DNA of 64,000 bases from Rutidosis leptorrhynchoides (Eukaryota; Streptophyta; Magnoliopsida; Asterales; Asteraceae): NCBI RefSeq assembly GCF_046630445.1, contig NC_092333.1:5390501-5454500 (forward strand). Direction: 5' to 3'. Position numbers and translations under genes: made by a program. The notes under the pieces were generated by a model. The model searched no databases, had not been told where the DNA came from, and was given only the letters and a program-made list of their open reading frames with translations. This document shows, piece by piece, positions 14,781 through 27,740 of this stretch. Numbering within the stretch: position 1 is the first letter of the stretch; every line of letters begins with the position of its first letter.

Positions 14781-16734
14781 CTACTTTATGGGACCAAACA
14801 AGTATTAGTTAGAAAGTACTTAATGTGAAACATTATATTATTTGCGTGGTTTTTAGTAACAAACACAATCATAGAATATTGTTATATAGTTGTTGAGCAA
14901 ATGATAAAAAATAAATCCGTAAATGCAAGTCTAAACATGCTTTATAAATTATATATTATTGCCCGCGATTTCGCGAGCACTATGCTATGAGTGTTATAGA
15001 AAGTGTGATGATTTAAGTAAGTAGCTTTATACGTCAGTAGCTTTATACATAAAGACATATTGATAATGAAAACTAAGTTTTTACACATGGATAAATAAGC
15101 AGACACAAGGATGCTTACAACAATTGTAATTATTAAATAGAGAACAATAAAGTGTAAACCAATCTGAAGAAGTGGTAGGGTTCCTTTCCGGATCATGCCT
15201 TCACCACATATTGGCCAACGATGCGACTAAACATGAAATCCATTTAATTAGGCACACATTAGGCTCCAATAACAAATTCTCTCAAAACCTTTGGATTTAA
15301 TTCATACAACTTAAAATACAATAACATTTTTAAAAAAAAATTTGTTGGTACATTACCATGTAGTTATCTGAAGCTTTTTCTCCTCATAACAACTATTTTC
15401 TAATGATTCCTCTAAATTTGTGTGCATGCGAAATAAAACCTATGCCATAGTAACAAAGATATAAAAACCATACATTTACTTATGGTACAAAGCTATCACC
15501 CTATAATAATTACTACACTTTTGGTCACTCCACCATGTTAACAAGTTCAAATAAAGAATCCCGGTATAAGCAAACTATGTTTGGGATATCGATATCTGTC
15601 AATAGCAAGCACTGTATGAAGCTGAGGTACAACCCACTTGACCCATTACACTTTTAGTTAAGTTCATTATAAATGGCATTTGACCCATTATAGTTAAAAG
15701 ACATTCCAAAACTACCAATTCATAAGATATAGCTTGAGCTCTCCAACAGGCTAATATCTAAAAACAATATCTGATTTGTCTGACTTTCCATCATTTAAGC
15801 TTGAATTTACATGTACATGATACATTATTATGCATTGGAAGCTTTCAAGCTACATCTCCATGGCTCGTGACTCTAAAACTATGATAAAAGGTCAAAAAAG
15901 TACTTCGATATGTTATTGGTTTAAAAAGATGTATATCATCACTAAACTCACCAAAATGTATAACTTATAAATATAAATACATTTGACCCATTTGACCCAA
16001 TTGACATGTGACCCGTTTTGACCCGTAACCTAAACGTACCCAACCTGACCCATTTAAGAAATTGACCCATTTGACCTATGACCCAATTCAACCTAAAACC
16101 ATTTTGACTGGTTACCCAAACCGACCCAACCTGACCCATTTCCCTGGCATACTTTTTAATGATCTACTTAAAAACCTTATTATGTTGAAACCAGGGAGTT
16201 CACTACCTGCATAATATGTAAGATGAAGGAGGCCTGAGTGACATTCAAAACACCATGATTATCACTGAATATATGCCAATCCTTAACAAAGCTACTAACA
16301 AAGCTACTGCATATATAACATAACAAACACACAAAATGTTATAATCAAACTAACCACCTCTGAAGAAAGCTCTTAGTCACACATCTTTATTGATCGGATC
16401 AGACTCAATTCACACATGAAAACATAAATGTTAAACAAACATGTACCATTAGTACCAATAAACTACTACCTCTACCATACAATTTTAATTGAAATTGAAA
16501 AATGGGATGATAACTCATTACCTGTTTTTAATATGTTATCCAGCCCACCGATGTAGTCCAACAGAACAGATTTCAATCTTTACCAATACATTATTCGTTT
16601 TAACATGTTATCGAGCTCGCACATTTTGCCACCTATGATTTGAGCGAGCTACATGATCAAGTGAAATATAGCATTAACATAAATAGTAAAATGATAACCT
16701 GCCAAATCCATCTCCTTTAGTTTTAAAATATTAG
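14781..16734. other. Intergenic, no gene seen
   Basis: AT-rich DNA with no coding frame supported. A second hairpin-like GC patch lies near 14960. At 15975-16145 there are repeated TGACCCATTTGACCC-type units, a low-complexity motif common in plant intergenic DNA. Confidence 0.5.
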
Positions 16735-17330
16735 ACAATTCACCCTAACCTAAACCCTAAATCTAAACCCAAAACCCTAAACCTAAACTCTAAACCCTAA
16801 AATCTAAACCCAAAACTCTAAATCTAAACCGTAAACCGTAACCTAAATCCTAAACGGTAAATCTAAACCCTAAACCTAACCTCTAAACCCTACACCCTAA
16901 AGCCTGAACCCTAACCTAAATCTCGAAAACTCTAAACTCTAAACCCAAACCTAAACCCTAACCTAAACCCTAAACGGTAAATCTAAACCATAAACCTAAC
17001 CTCTAAACCCTACACCCTAAATCTATACCCTAACCTAAACCCCAAAAACTCTAAACCCTAATCCTAAACCTTAAAATATAAACCCTATACCCTAGATCTA
17101 AACCCTAAACTCTAAACTCTACACCTTAAATCCTAACCTAACCCCTAAAAACTCTAAAACTAAACCCTAAGCCCTAAAATATAAACCCTAAACCTAAACC
17201 CTAATTCTAAACCCAAAACCCTACACCCTAGAATCTAAACTATAACCTAAACTCTAAATCTAAACCCTAAAATCTAAACCCAAAACCTTAAATCTAAACC
17301 CTAAACTCAAACCTAAGACTCGAATACTAA
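16735..17330. repeat. Degenerate telomere-like (CCCTAAA)n block
   Basis: About 600 bp of CCCTAAA, CCTAAA, TCTAAACC and related units in one orientation with many base changes. It is interstitial and diverged, so it is not a functional chromosome end here. Confidence 0.85.
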
Positions 17331-18047
17331 GCAAAACCGATCTATTTTGACCCATAATGGAAAATTACCCATTTTGAAACCCGACCCATCTAGTGACCAG
17401 ATTTGGGAACGATGCAGCTAAACTATCTGTTCGCCTTTTCCCACCATATATTTCACCTGTAGCTATATATATTTGTATATTTTGATCAACTCTCGATGAT
17501 CTTAAAATTAAAGCAGTTTCTTCTGATGTCGTAGGACACAATTCTTCTTTTCTTTTAATATCCGAATCGATTTCTTTCTCTTTCCATCATGGATACGCAT
17601 ATCTAACAATTTTAAAAATACCCCAGATGAGAAATAATAAAAAACTTAAACGAATAATAATAAAAATCAAATCTTTTTTTTAATAAAAATACCTCATTCT
17701 TGTTAATTCTTCTACTTCTTCACCGTTACATCCTTTTGTGCATCCCAAAAAGCCAACATATCCATTAACACAGATTATCAGTTTAAACAAATGTTGCTTC
17801 ATCGATACCTTGCACACCCCTACATGCACATGATCATACTTAACGGAATTTAGTTAATGGTCTTTAGATTTAGGGAGCAACAATGTAACATGTGCAGGGC
17901 CATCTGCGTCAAAAGAAAAAGTTCAGTGTCATACTTGTATTTTAAATAAACAAGTTTTAAGGTCAAGCCGCGCTTCGCTGCGATCGAAGTACGATTGACC
18001 ATGTAAGAGTTTGACGATTTTTATAATGAAAAAAAGGAAGGAATCTG

Positions 18048-18079
<32 letters not shown>

Positions 18080-18118
18080 TTTGGGACTCAAACCCATGAC
18101 CATCTGTTAACCATCTAA
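17331..18118. other. Intergenic, no gene seen
   Basis: No supported coding frame. Contains a hairpin-like patch (GGTCAA near 17962 to TTGACC near 17996) and a poly(A) run around 18050. Confidence 0.5.
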
Positions 18119-18422
18119 GAGCAATGGGAGTGGAGGATGTCACTTACCCCGTCCCTCAGCTCGTTGCACTTCACCCCACTCCCCTCCCTAGTCAGTTTGC
18201 CCCGTTTCCCCTCTGTCAGTCGCATACGCGACGGAAGTTTACCACTTTTTTTTTTTTTTTTTTGCTTTTTTTTCAAAGGAATACATTATTAAATATAATA
18301 AAATATTATTTTAACACACTAACTAACACCTTAACTGACATAGGTCACCACTCCCCACTTTTTCTGACTCAGCAAGTCACGCCTAACATGCCAAGTGACC
18401 TCAGTCACCACTCCCAGTGCTC
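18119..18422. mobile_element. PIF/Harbinger-type MITE, 304 bp
   Basis: Ends are GAGCAATGGGAGTGG and the reverse complement of CCACTCCCAGTGCTC. It is flanked on both sides by TAA, the 3-bp target typical of PIF/Harbinger. Ends and subterminal sequence (GTCACTTACCCCGTC; ACTTGGCATG) match the 1047-bp element at 32816-33862 in the opposite orientation. Confidence 0.85.
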
Positions 18423-19254
18423 TAAGGAGCCTAACCATCCATTCATTAATGTATGTTTTTGTGTTCTACATACGATTATATTTATTTACGATTTAAATAT
18501 ATCGGATAAACATTAAGACAATAGAATGAGAATTCAAATAAAAAATGTATTTTTATTTATTTTTTAAAATGTAGTAATTTTGTGAGCAACATCATATGAT
18601 ATTTTAACTATTTGATCATCAAAAAGATAATGTAGGTAAGAAATTGTTAGATTTATTTAATACATCGAATAATTAAAATTAAAAATCAATTGAATTGTTA
18701 ATGTTCAATCATTCTCTAAATAAATGAATATACATATAATTTTAGGGATCAACTGTAATTTGGTCAAAAATTATACTCGTATGAACGAAATACAAATAAA
18801 AATAATATTCTTTATAAATGTGTTCTAGTATGACCACGTACGCCTAATATATTGAAGCATTTCCTTCCAACTAATCTCTAATTATGCTTTAGTACTTGCT
18901 GGATACGGAACCCACTTTCATCATCTTGTTTCAACCCTTATTTATTTCTTTTTCATATTTATATTTATTTTAATTTAATTTAATTTAATATTTCAATTCA
19001 CTTTCAGTTAATTAAATTCGATCCTTGTACTAACATGTAGATAAAAAATAATATTCCCTTTAATCAACAATTTTGAATTTAATAAAGAAAGTAAGGGTGT
19101 TTTAGTAATCAAACAATTCAAAGCTAGAATTATGAGGTCATAAGCAAGATTAAGAGAAAATTAAGGGTCTAGATCATTGATGATTAATTTAATGAATGAC
19201 TAAGATTAATTTAATATCTAAAAATGATCTATTTTAGCTTTTGTTATTATATAT
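18423..19254. other. Intergenic, no gene seen
   Basis: AT-rich DNA without a supported coding frame or recognised repeat end. Confidence 0.5.
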
Positions 19255-21007
19255 AGAATAGATATATAGAATAGATAGATTTAATTATGTATTGACCCAA
19301 CTTTGACTAGCTAGGGACCTCATTTTGTAAATACCTTAATAGTAGAAGGGTAAAAGGATAATTTTATCCATTGTAAGCCTCTAGAGGTGTTAAAACACCC
19401 CTCTTTTCTCCATTTGTGCATAATGTTTCTAGTATGAGTGTGTGTGTGTGTAAAGTGGGTGGCGATTTTGAAGTCTTAAGCTCAAATCCTTGAAAGTTTT
19501 CACATGTAATTAAGTCTTTGGGTGTAATCAAGCTTGTAGATACTTACTAGCATCACTAGAACTTGTGTTTCTTTACCATCTTCATCTTCTTTGTGAAATT
19601 GGGGTTTTGAAACCCTAGCTTGAGGTATGATAATTTATACCTTAAATTTGTATATTTTGTTGTTAGATGATGTTATTGTAGATGGAATTAAGGTATTTGG
19701 TTCCATTCAAACCTTAATTCGAATTTAGGATTACGGTTTATAAGAATGGGTTTTGTAAGAAGATGAACTTGTTAAATTGGAAGTTTGTAAATTGTGTTAT
19801 GATTAATTTAGGTTAAAATTTGGATTTTTAACTTGTTAATTATATAAGTTGTTTGATTAAATTATGAAATTTTGTTAGTAAGGAAAATAGAAAGACTTAT
19901 GTTCATAAGTCTTGAAATTTGTCAAATTTGACTAGTGTGTTAAAATGGGTTTGGTGAGTTTATGGATGAACCCTAGTTTGAAGGGTCTTGTTAGACCTAA
20001 GTTGAATATGTAGTGATGTTTACATGTATGCATAATTGATTAGGTGACTTGCTTGGAAGTTGATAATTATTGCTTGAATATTTGCTTACTTGTTGCTAAA
20101 TTTCTCAACCAAGGTGAGTACAATAACTATGTATATGTATGTGTATGCGTTTAGGGTGTCCGGGACACCATATATTATGTTGATTGTGGAGGAGTCCTCG
20201 GGACAATGGTTACCTACTTACCGTCTTGAGCGTTAAGTTTGAGGTCATGCATCCGGGATGCAGGTGGAGCCTCTAGATGTGTTCGGTACGGGACACACTA
20301 GAGTGTCCAAATGGCACCGATTGTGCTTTATTGATTTTACGGCATCCGGGATACTAAGGGGGTTTGATTTATGACGATATGGATAAACCTCCGGATGACA
20401 CGCGTTATCCTTGGTTGTGATGAAAATTTGAAAGAGATTGATGGTTGCATACATGTACATATTTGTTGTTCTCACTAAGCTTTTCGCTTACTTTGTTGTG
20501 GTTTAACATTTTGTAGGATCCGAGCAAGAAAAAGGTAAGAATGTGGAAGTAATAGAATTGAAGATTGTTGCTTGCGCTTTTGTGAAAATGTGACTTCTTT
20601 TGTGTAGTTGTTTATGGATGGATAGATGAACCCGATAGTCACGTTCTATTACTTTTTTACATTGTCTTTTGAATATTATGGGTTGTAATCACCACTTTAA
20701 ATATTACCATCGGTCACAAGTACCGAAGGTTTATGAAAAAACTGTAACGTTTTGTAATGTTATGTATGAATATGTGTTTTGGCAATTGATAACAGGTTTG
20801 AAAGTGTTTAAACATTATGGGTTGAGTCAAGACGATCAAAAAGAAGTAAAACTGGTTTTTCAACATAAGGTGCGCCGCACCTGGGTACATGGGTTTGCTA
20901 CTGTTTTGGAAAATGCAAATATAACAGTGTAAAGGTGTGCCACTCCTGTCTTCAAAAGCGCCGCACCAGAGTAGGTACGCAGCACCACTATCCTGGTGTG
21001 CCGCACT

Positions 21008-21069
<62 letters not shown>
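19255..21069 (+). repeat. LTR-like repeat block with CpG palindromes
   Basis: The block has the look of a retrotransposon LTR (long noncoding DNA, CT-rich leader-like patch at 19560-19620, short splice-like GTAAG), but I could not define both ends. It holds 13-bp palindromes GTGTCCGGGACAC (20156) and GCATCCGGGATGC (20249), a near copy at 20342, and a cluster of GGTGCGCCGCACC-like boxes (20869, 20934, 20955, 20974, 20995). It ends in an AT repeat (21013-21069). No genes were found. Confidence 0.35.
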
Positions 21070-21070
<1 letters not shown>

Positions 21071-21124
21071 TTTTTTCGAAAATGGGTCGAGTACGTTTCA
21101 ATTATACTTAAAATAATAATACAA

Positions 21125-21220
21125 GTTCAATGATTAATCTAGGAGCATAACTGTCAGTTTATGAGACAAAAGTGTACATGGATCAAAAAGTACTGTGTGA
21201 GGATCACCTCCCTCAACAAT
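21125..21220 (+). mobile_element. One arm of a MULE-like MITE
   Basis: The stretch from AGGAGCATAACTG to GAGGATCACCTCCC matches the right arm of the MITE at 34601-34771, including GTGTACATGGATCAAAAAGT. The left arm is missing or degraded. Confidence 0.5.
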
Positions 21221-22106
21221 AACGTCCCTGTTCATCATCGATTTTGGTTGTTGTTGCTGTTTTGATCAAAGTTGCTTCATAAAAGTCCTTAATCATCGTT
21301 GTGGTAAATACACTTCATGTAGTAGTTGATACATCTATCAATAATCAAGAAATGTTCACTACAACTAGCAGCAGTTGTACTAATAAGGTGAATTGTACGG
21401 CGCCTTCTGCTGCTTCTAGTGATGCAGCAGCTGATGTGAAACAAGAATTGGAATTGAATTTGAGTGGGGATTCTTTTGTAAGACCCCATCTTAAAAATGT
21501 GTCCCCATATCAGCCCATATTACCATTTTTTTTTACAGCGATTGGGATCACCCGAGGGGGACTTTACCACACGTTGCGATCATCTCCCGTTTCGTCTATG
21601 CCGATGCAGCGATAATAACCCCACCCCATCGCTGCCCGGGAGGAAACCTTGAAACCGATCCAAGGACACGGCCAAGTAAAACCCCCCTCCCCTTTAACCC
21701 TCCAAACGATATGAGAAATGTATCATGGGTGGATACTTCATGGCAGGGATGAAATTGTGTTTTTTAATATATAGTCAACGGGAGGTACTTATGAATTTGA
21801 AATTTTCAATTTTATGTGTAAATTGTACTCCGTATCTATTTTAATTGAAAACTTGATACTGCATGTATCAAACTTCATTGTTAGACATTCAGCAAAAAAA
21901 AAAAAAATGGCTATTCTATTGTATGTAATTCAACTTTAACTCTACTATTGGGTGTATTGAAATTTTGTTTATTGGTATTTATACATATTTGACCTCTTAT
22001 TAGGACTTGTAATGACTTGTAAACTGTTGGTGTGGCACCAGTTTTGATGGCGTGGCAACTTGTATGGGTTCCATCTTAACTAAAAATGCATAATACTCCA
22101 TAACAA
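21221..22106. other. Unassigned sequence with a GC-rich patch
   Basis: A 104-codon plus-strand frame (21301-21615) has no recognisable domain. Its 3' half overlaps a GC-rich patch (about 21535-21700, CCCGGGAGGAAACC) that looks repetitive and SINE- or TE-derived. I would not call a gene. Confidence 0.35.
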
Positions 22107-22598
22107 GGGATGGCAATGGGTGGAACAAAACCCGCGATCCGCGGGTACTCGTGTCCGTAACGGCGGGTATTTATGAAAAAATGTACCCACGGGCATTAGC
22201 CGGGTAAAATTTTGTACCCGTTGGCGGGTTGCGGGTATTTCATACCCGTCACGGGTAAAACCCGACTCGTGAATCTGTGATGTCCGTTTGAACTACGCGT
22301 GGGTATACCCGTTTACCCCCATACATATACTTAACTATATATTATTGAATTTATATCTTTTAGTGTATTTTTATAATTATTCGCGGGTAAAACCTGCGGG
22401 TAGTGGGTATTCGTGACAAAAAATTAGTCAAAGTACTTATTTTGTAAACCCGCGGGTCGCGGGTACTCGCAGGTTGCGGGTACGGGCAGAAAAATTTACC
22501 CGTTGGCGGGTAAACAGGTACCCGAGGGTAAACAAAATCTTGACGGGCAAGTAGCGGGTACCAAGGACCCGTGCCCGTCGACCGCGGTTGCCATCCTT
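22107..22598. mobile_element. hAT-like MITE, about 492 bp
   Basis: Ends GGGATGGCAATGGG and (reverse complement) AAGGATGGCAACCGCGG form imperfect terminal inverted repeats. The flanks CATAACAA and AATAACAA agree at 7 of 8 positions, as expected for a hAT 8-bp duplication. The interior is full of GCGGGTA/TACCCGC units that can fold back. No transposase frame. Confidence 0.7.
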
Positions 22599-23511
22599 AA
22601 TAACAATAGTTGGTGCTGCTGCATCTTTTATTTCTACTCCGTAACAATTTCATTGTTTAAGTTAAAAATGAAAATTAGGAAATTGTTATAAAAGAAGCAT
22701 TCTTCCCAATTTTATTTTTATTTTTATTTTTATTTTAGTGTGAATTGTTAGATTTAATAGTCTAAATGTGTTTGGATTTGATGAGTTCATATGCATATGT
22801 AGGTTGATATGTATACGTAGGTTGATATGTATAAGATAAAGATGAAGATGAATATATATTTTTATTTTTGTTTTTATAAATTAAAAATATATAAATTATA
22901 ATTGTGCCGGTGATCTCCTATTTTTAGTGAATAAAAGAGGGAAAAAAAACGATTTTACCCTCATATGCATAGCACATGTCAAGGGTTAACGTACATTTTT
23001 AATGGAATTTAGACTGAGCGATGCTAATTGCAATTTTTTAAAAAAATAAAGGATTCTAAAGGCAAAATAAACTTGATGGACGCTGTTAACAATATGGGGT
23101 ATAATACAGGGACCAACGGAGAAAAAAAATCTATTTTACTTAGTGATTGATATTGATATTGATTTATATTTTCACCTTATTATATATTTTAAAATAAATT
23201 CATTAATCGTGTACAACTATGTATGCATATAGTACAAATAGTTATTGCATGATACGAAAGAATTGATTAAAATAGTGAATGAAAATATCATTAGTCATTT
23301 TAATTTGGTGACTTTAATTTAATTTAATGATTGATTGATGCTGTATTTTAAATTGTAAAATTAAAATCAAATAGAAAAAGGAAAAAAGTCAACCGACGAC
23401 CAGAGCTGTCCTTCTCCACTTCCTTCAATCCCTTCTTCCTCCATTAAACACACTATCTCATTTCTACATAAAGCAAATTCCTTTCCCAGTTTTTAAAAAG
23501 AAGAGGAGAAA
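22599..23511 (+). promoter_or_regulatory. Upstream region of the LysM receptor-kinase gene
   Basis: No coding frame. The last 110 bases before the ATG are CT-rich and leader-like (23400-23511). A WRKY-type W-box core (TTGACT on the minus strand, 23387-23392) lies about 120 bp upstream of the start. That fits a defence gene but is weak by itself. Confidence 0.35.
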
Positions 23512-26500
23512 ATGTGTAAGTTAATTTCCTTGCTGTTTTTGTTGATACCACTATTACTCATTCAGTTAACTTCATCACAAACCAACAACAATGACTTAAA
23601 CTTAGGTTTCAGATGCAACAACCCTTCTTCTTCTTCTTCTTCTTCTTCAACAACAACCTGCACATCACTCATCGATTACATGCTCCCATACACAGTCACA
23701 CTTTCCTCACTTCTCAACCTTTTCCAAATCGAAAACCGCCTTACATTTCTATCAGCCAATAACCTCCCACTCACAACCTCACTAAACCAAACCTACCCAT
23801 CTACATCTATCCTTAAAATACCATTTCCATGCTCATGTGCCAACGGCATCGGAATCTCCGATCACCGCCCGCTTTACCCCATCGCAGCTGGTGACGCTCT
23901 CTATCATACGGCAGCTGAGGTCTTCTCTAACATGGTTACGTATCAGCAGATAGTGCAAGTGAATAATCTAAGTGATGTGAATTTGATAGATGTTGGTGAG
24001 ATGGTGTGGATACCCTTGCCGTGTAGTTGTGATGACGTGGATGGTGATGACGTGGTGCACTATGGATATCGCGTGGCAGATGGGATTACGGTGGCTGGGA
24101 TTGCACAACAGTTTAATACCACTGAAGCCACTTTGTTAGAGTTAAATGGGATGGCTAATGCTGCTGATGATTTGAAATCTGATTCTATTCTTGATGTTCC
24201 TCTTCAAGGTAATTAATTACGAGTAATTCCCATTTTATTCCATGAACTGAACAAATGTCACCACTGGTTCCTTTTATGTCCTAGTTTCTAGTTATTTGGT
24301 AGGTTCGTTTTTTTATTTTGTTTGTTTGGTTCTTTGTTGGTGGTGGTTTAGTTTAGGTTGGCTTGCGTTTTCTTTTTGTTCCCGCTTGTTCCTTTTGGTT
24401 TGTTTAGCTTGGTTTGTTCATTTTGTGTATGTAGACCTCCTTTTTGTAACTTTATCCTAATTAACAAGGCATCTGAAAATAATCTTGCAAAATGGGTCCA
24501 TAATTGTTTTACAAAACAATTCATAATGTTGCCACTCTAAATCACTTTGGTAAACAAATTAAGAAAGGACTAAGAACATAGAAAAGTGTAAAAGAAAACT
24601 AGTATATGTATTTTACAATGTACTCGTAATTGTCTTCATGATAACAACATTATCCGTAACTGGTCTTATGTGCTTCTTAATAACCGGGCATCATTACTAA
24701 ATGGGTGATTTCAGTCCAATTCTATGTGAAAAGTGAAAAACGGTAAATTGACTGGACAACGCTATTTTCTTTGGTGGTTGTGTAACAGTTTGTACATCAA
24801 TGGTGAGAAATAACTCTTTGGACTACCCTTTGCTTGTCCCGAAAGGTACATACACGTTTACTGCTAACAATTGTGTCCGATGCCAATGCAATGCTGCTAA
24901 CAATTGGATGTAAGTCAATGTGCCTCACTCAAACTTCAGTTGCTGTCAACTGTTTTCAAATGGTTATGGTGGTTCTTATGCCTCTTCTTTTTTTTTTTTT
25001 TTTTTTCTTTTCAGATTGGAATGTGAGCCCTCTGGAATCATGTTGCCAAACAACCAAACATGTCCTTCTATGCAATGTGTGGGCACTTCTTTTTATTTGG
25101 GCAACACAACTTTGAATTCTGATTGTAACCGGACAAGATGTGCGTATTTCGGTTGCACAAACAACACCATCTTTGCTAATCTCACCCAAGAGTCTATTTG
25201 TCCAGGTAAATGTCTGTAATTATGTTACCTATCTTTTCTATAATTCAAAAGTTATTGGCAAGTTTACTTTACTTTGTGAGTTAATGTAGATCTCTCAGAA
25301 ACCACTTGCCCTAATGGTACAATTAGCAACGGTTTCTGCAAAGGTATTTCTTAGCGAATTCTTTTTAATAAGGGCATACTCACAATACATCGAACCATGA
25401 TAGTTACAATTTACAACATACAAATATCTATACATGTAATGCAGTATATCTTCTACTTGGTATTGCAGGTACCAAAAAGAATTGGAGACTAAAATTATGT
25501 AAGTTTCATTTCTATTAACCTATACTCCATTTTAAATTGTAATGCAGAAAAAGAATGAATACAAAAGACTGTTTTATAAATACTTTTACACCACCAGTAA
25601 CTCAGTAACTATTATCCTTATCACAGTTATAGGCAGTCTTACTGGTGCACTATCGATTGTGTTGATTATCATAATGTGTTGCCTTATGAAATCCTCACAG
25701 AGAAACTGCATACACTCATTAAAGCCAAAAACAGAGGAATACAAAAGTGTTGAGGCGTTTATCACGCAATACGGAACCTTAGGCACGAAAAGGTACAAGT
25801 ATGTTGATATCAAGAAAATGACAAACTCATTTAAAGTTAAACTAGGAAAAGGAGGTTTTGGAACCGTGTTTAAAGGAAAGCTATCGGATGGTCGTCTTGT
25901 GGCAGTAAAAGTATTGAACTCGTCAAAAGCAAGTGGTCAAGAATTCATAAACGAAGTTGCTAGCATCGGCAGGACTTCTCATGTTAATATCGTTACTCTC
26001 TTAGGATTTTGTTTCGATTATGAAAAAAGAGCACTTGTGTACGAATTCATGCCAAATGGATCATTGGAGAAATATATACACAGTGATCATGTTCCTTCAA
26101 AGACAACAAGTGAACATATAGGAGTAGAAGGGTTGTACCGTATAGCATTTGGAGTAGCACAAGGCCTTGATTACTTGCATCGCGGCTGCAACACCCGTAT
26201 TTTGCATCTCGACATTAAGCCACATAACATCTTACTCGATGAGGACTTTTGCCCAAAAATCGCGGATTTTGGGCTTGCAAAGTTGTATTCAAGAAAGGAA
26301 AGTATGGTTTCTATGCTCGAGGCTAGAGGCACAATTGGGTATATCGCTCCGGAAGTTTTTAATAGAAACTTTGGAGGAGTGTCACATAAATCGGATGTAT
26401 CTAGTTATGGTATGCTTATATTAGAAATGGTTGGAGGACGAAAAAATGTTGATGCAGGCGTTGGTTCTGGACGAACAAGTGAGATATACTTTCCTTATTG

Positions 26501-26780
26501 GATTTATAGTCGTCTTGAGAAGGAAGGTTATCTATTAGAAGATATATCGACTGCTGAAGAAAATGATTATGCAAGAAAGATGACGATAGTTGGTTTGTGG
26601 TGTATACAAACTGATCCAACACAAAGACCGTCCATTGGTCAAGTTATTGAAATGTTAGAGGGAAGCATGGAAACGTTGGAAGTTCCACCAAAGCCGTTCT
26701 TTTCATCTCCTTTGCGATTACCAACTACCACATTTAGCACATCGCAAGATGAACCAGAGATCAGTGTTGTTGAAGATTGA
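23512..26780 (+). CDS. LysM ectodomain fused to LRK10L-type receptor kinase
   Basis: Proposed exons: 23512-24208, 24789-24909, 25015-25205, 25290-25343, 25469-25498 and 25606-26780. All introns are GT-AG and the frame closes to 755 residues. Residues 1-22 form a signal peptide. The ectodomain resembles LYM2/CEBiP-type chitin-binding proteins: three LysM-like units separated by CxC motifs (PCSCANG, PCSCDD), then a Cys-rich region (CEPSG, CPSMQC). A 10-codon microexon precedes one membrane span (about 366-390). The kinase has GKGGFG (from 445), Lys466 in VAVK, HLDIKPHN (Asp567, non-RD), DFG (585) and GTIGYIAPE, as in LRK10L/PR5K-like kinases rather than LYK kinases. Family knowledge implies a plasma-membrane receptor for a glycan such as chitin; the ligand is inferred. 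Two separate genes remain possible, but the kinase frame alone lacks a signal peptide. Confidence 0.75.
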
Positions 26781-27740
26781 CATGAAGTGTGGAATTTTCT
26801 TGTTTTTGGATTGCTTAGATATTACATATTTAAACAACATATCCTTCATATTCATGTAACAATATGCTCCAATATCAAGTATAACAATTGTCTGTTTTGG
26901 GCTCTCGCCCATTAAAATGTATATTGTAGACAGGATCAAAAGAAACGAAACTGGTTTTGTCACATAGTATTCTGGGAATCCCTTGTAGCTTTTGTAACTA
27001 GATGTTAAAGATGTAATTTGTACATACTTAATATAGAGTGGTTAAACTTCACAAGATAACTTTGGCATTATTTACATAAAAGGTCTCAAGTGCAAACCTC
27101 GTTAGTAGCACATCTTGAAGTAGCTAAAGAAAAGGTCGAAAATAGTCGCAAGATAACTAGGTGGTTAAGCCACATATATTTGAGTAAAAATGATTGCCCT
27201 CCCTGGTAACGTGTACATGGAGACCGTGTCTGTTGTGTCTGTTTACCCGTTTATATATTACTTTACTTTGTGAAAGTAGTCCAATGGGGCTATCCTGTGA
27301 TCATACCCGTTGATCATATAAACTGGTTAAAAATGACCAGTCTCTAGTGATATCGAACTCTGCCAAAACATCAACAAAATCCAAACATCTTTAGAATAAA
27401 CTTATTAGTGTACAAGATTCTTTAAGTCATAACTATTACTGCATTTAACGGAAACCACAGGCAATAAAAAAATATGTGCCAAAAACGGTCACAATAATTC
27501 TTTCATCTACCCATATAAAATTGTTATAAATTAATAGTCTACAGTCTGTTAAAACATCAACGATATCAATTCATATATCTTCATAATGCACTAGTTACTA
27601 TACAAGATTCTCTAGTCATAAGTATAACTATTTCTGTATATATCAAAAATCAAAGGCCATAAAATATGCACAAAAAACTGCCAGAATCAATATTTCCTCA
27701 TCAGGTAACACTACTTTGTGATCAATCGGATTCAAGATGT
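26781..27740. other. Convergent intergenic region
   Basis: Holds the 3' ends of the receptor gene (plus) and of the methyltransferase gene (minus). Several AATAAA-like signals but no additional coding frame. Confidence 0.5.

Noticed and set aside
16735-17330. Functional telomere
   Set aside because: Units are heavily mutated and sequence continues on both sides with other repeats.
17962-18001. Hairpin GGTCAA...TTGACC as a second Helitron end
   Set aside because: No CTRR after the hairpin and no interrupted host sequence.
18124-18516. 130-codon frame
   Set aside because: Covers the Harbinger MITE and a poly(T) run; no family similarity.
20669-20932. 87-codon plus-strand frame as a gene
   Set aside because: No domain, lies in an LTR-like block and overlaps the CpG box cluster.
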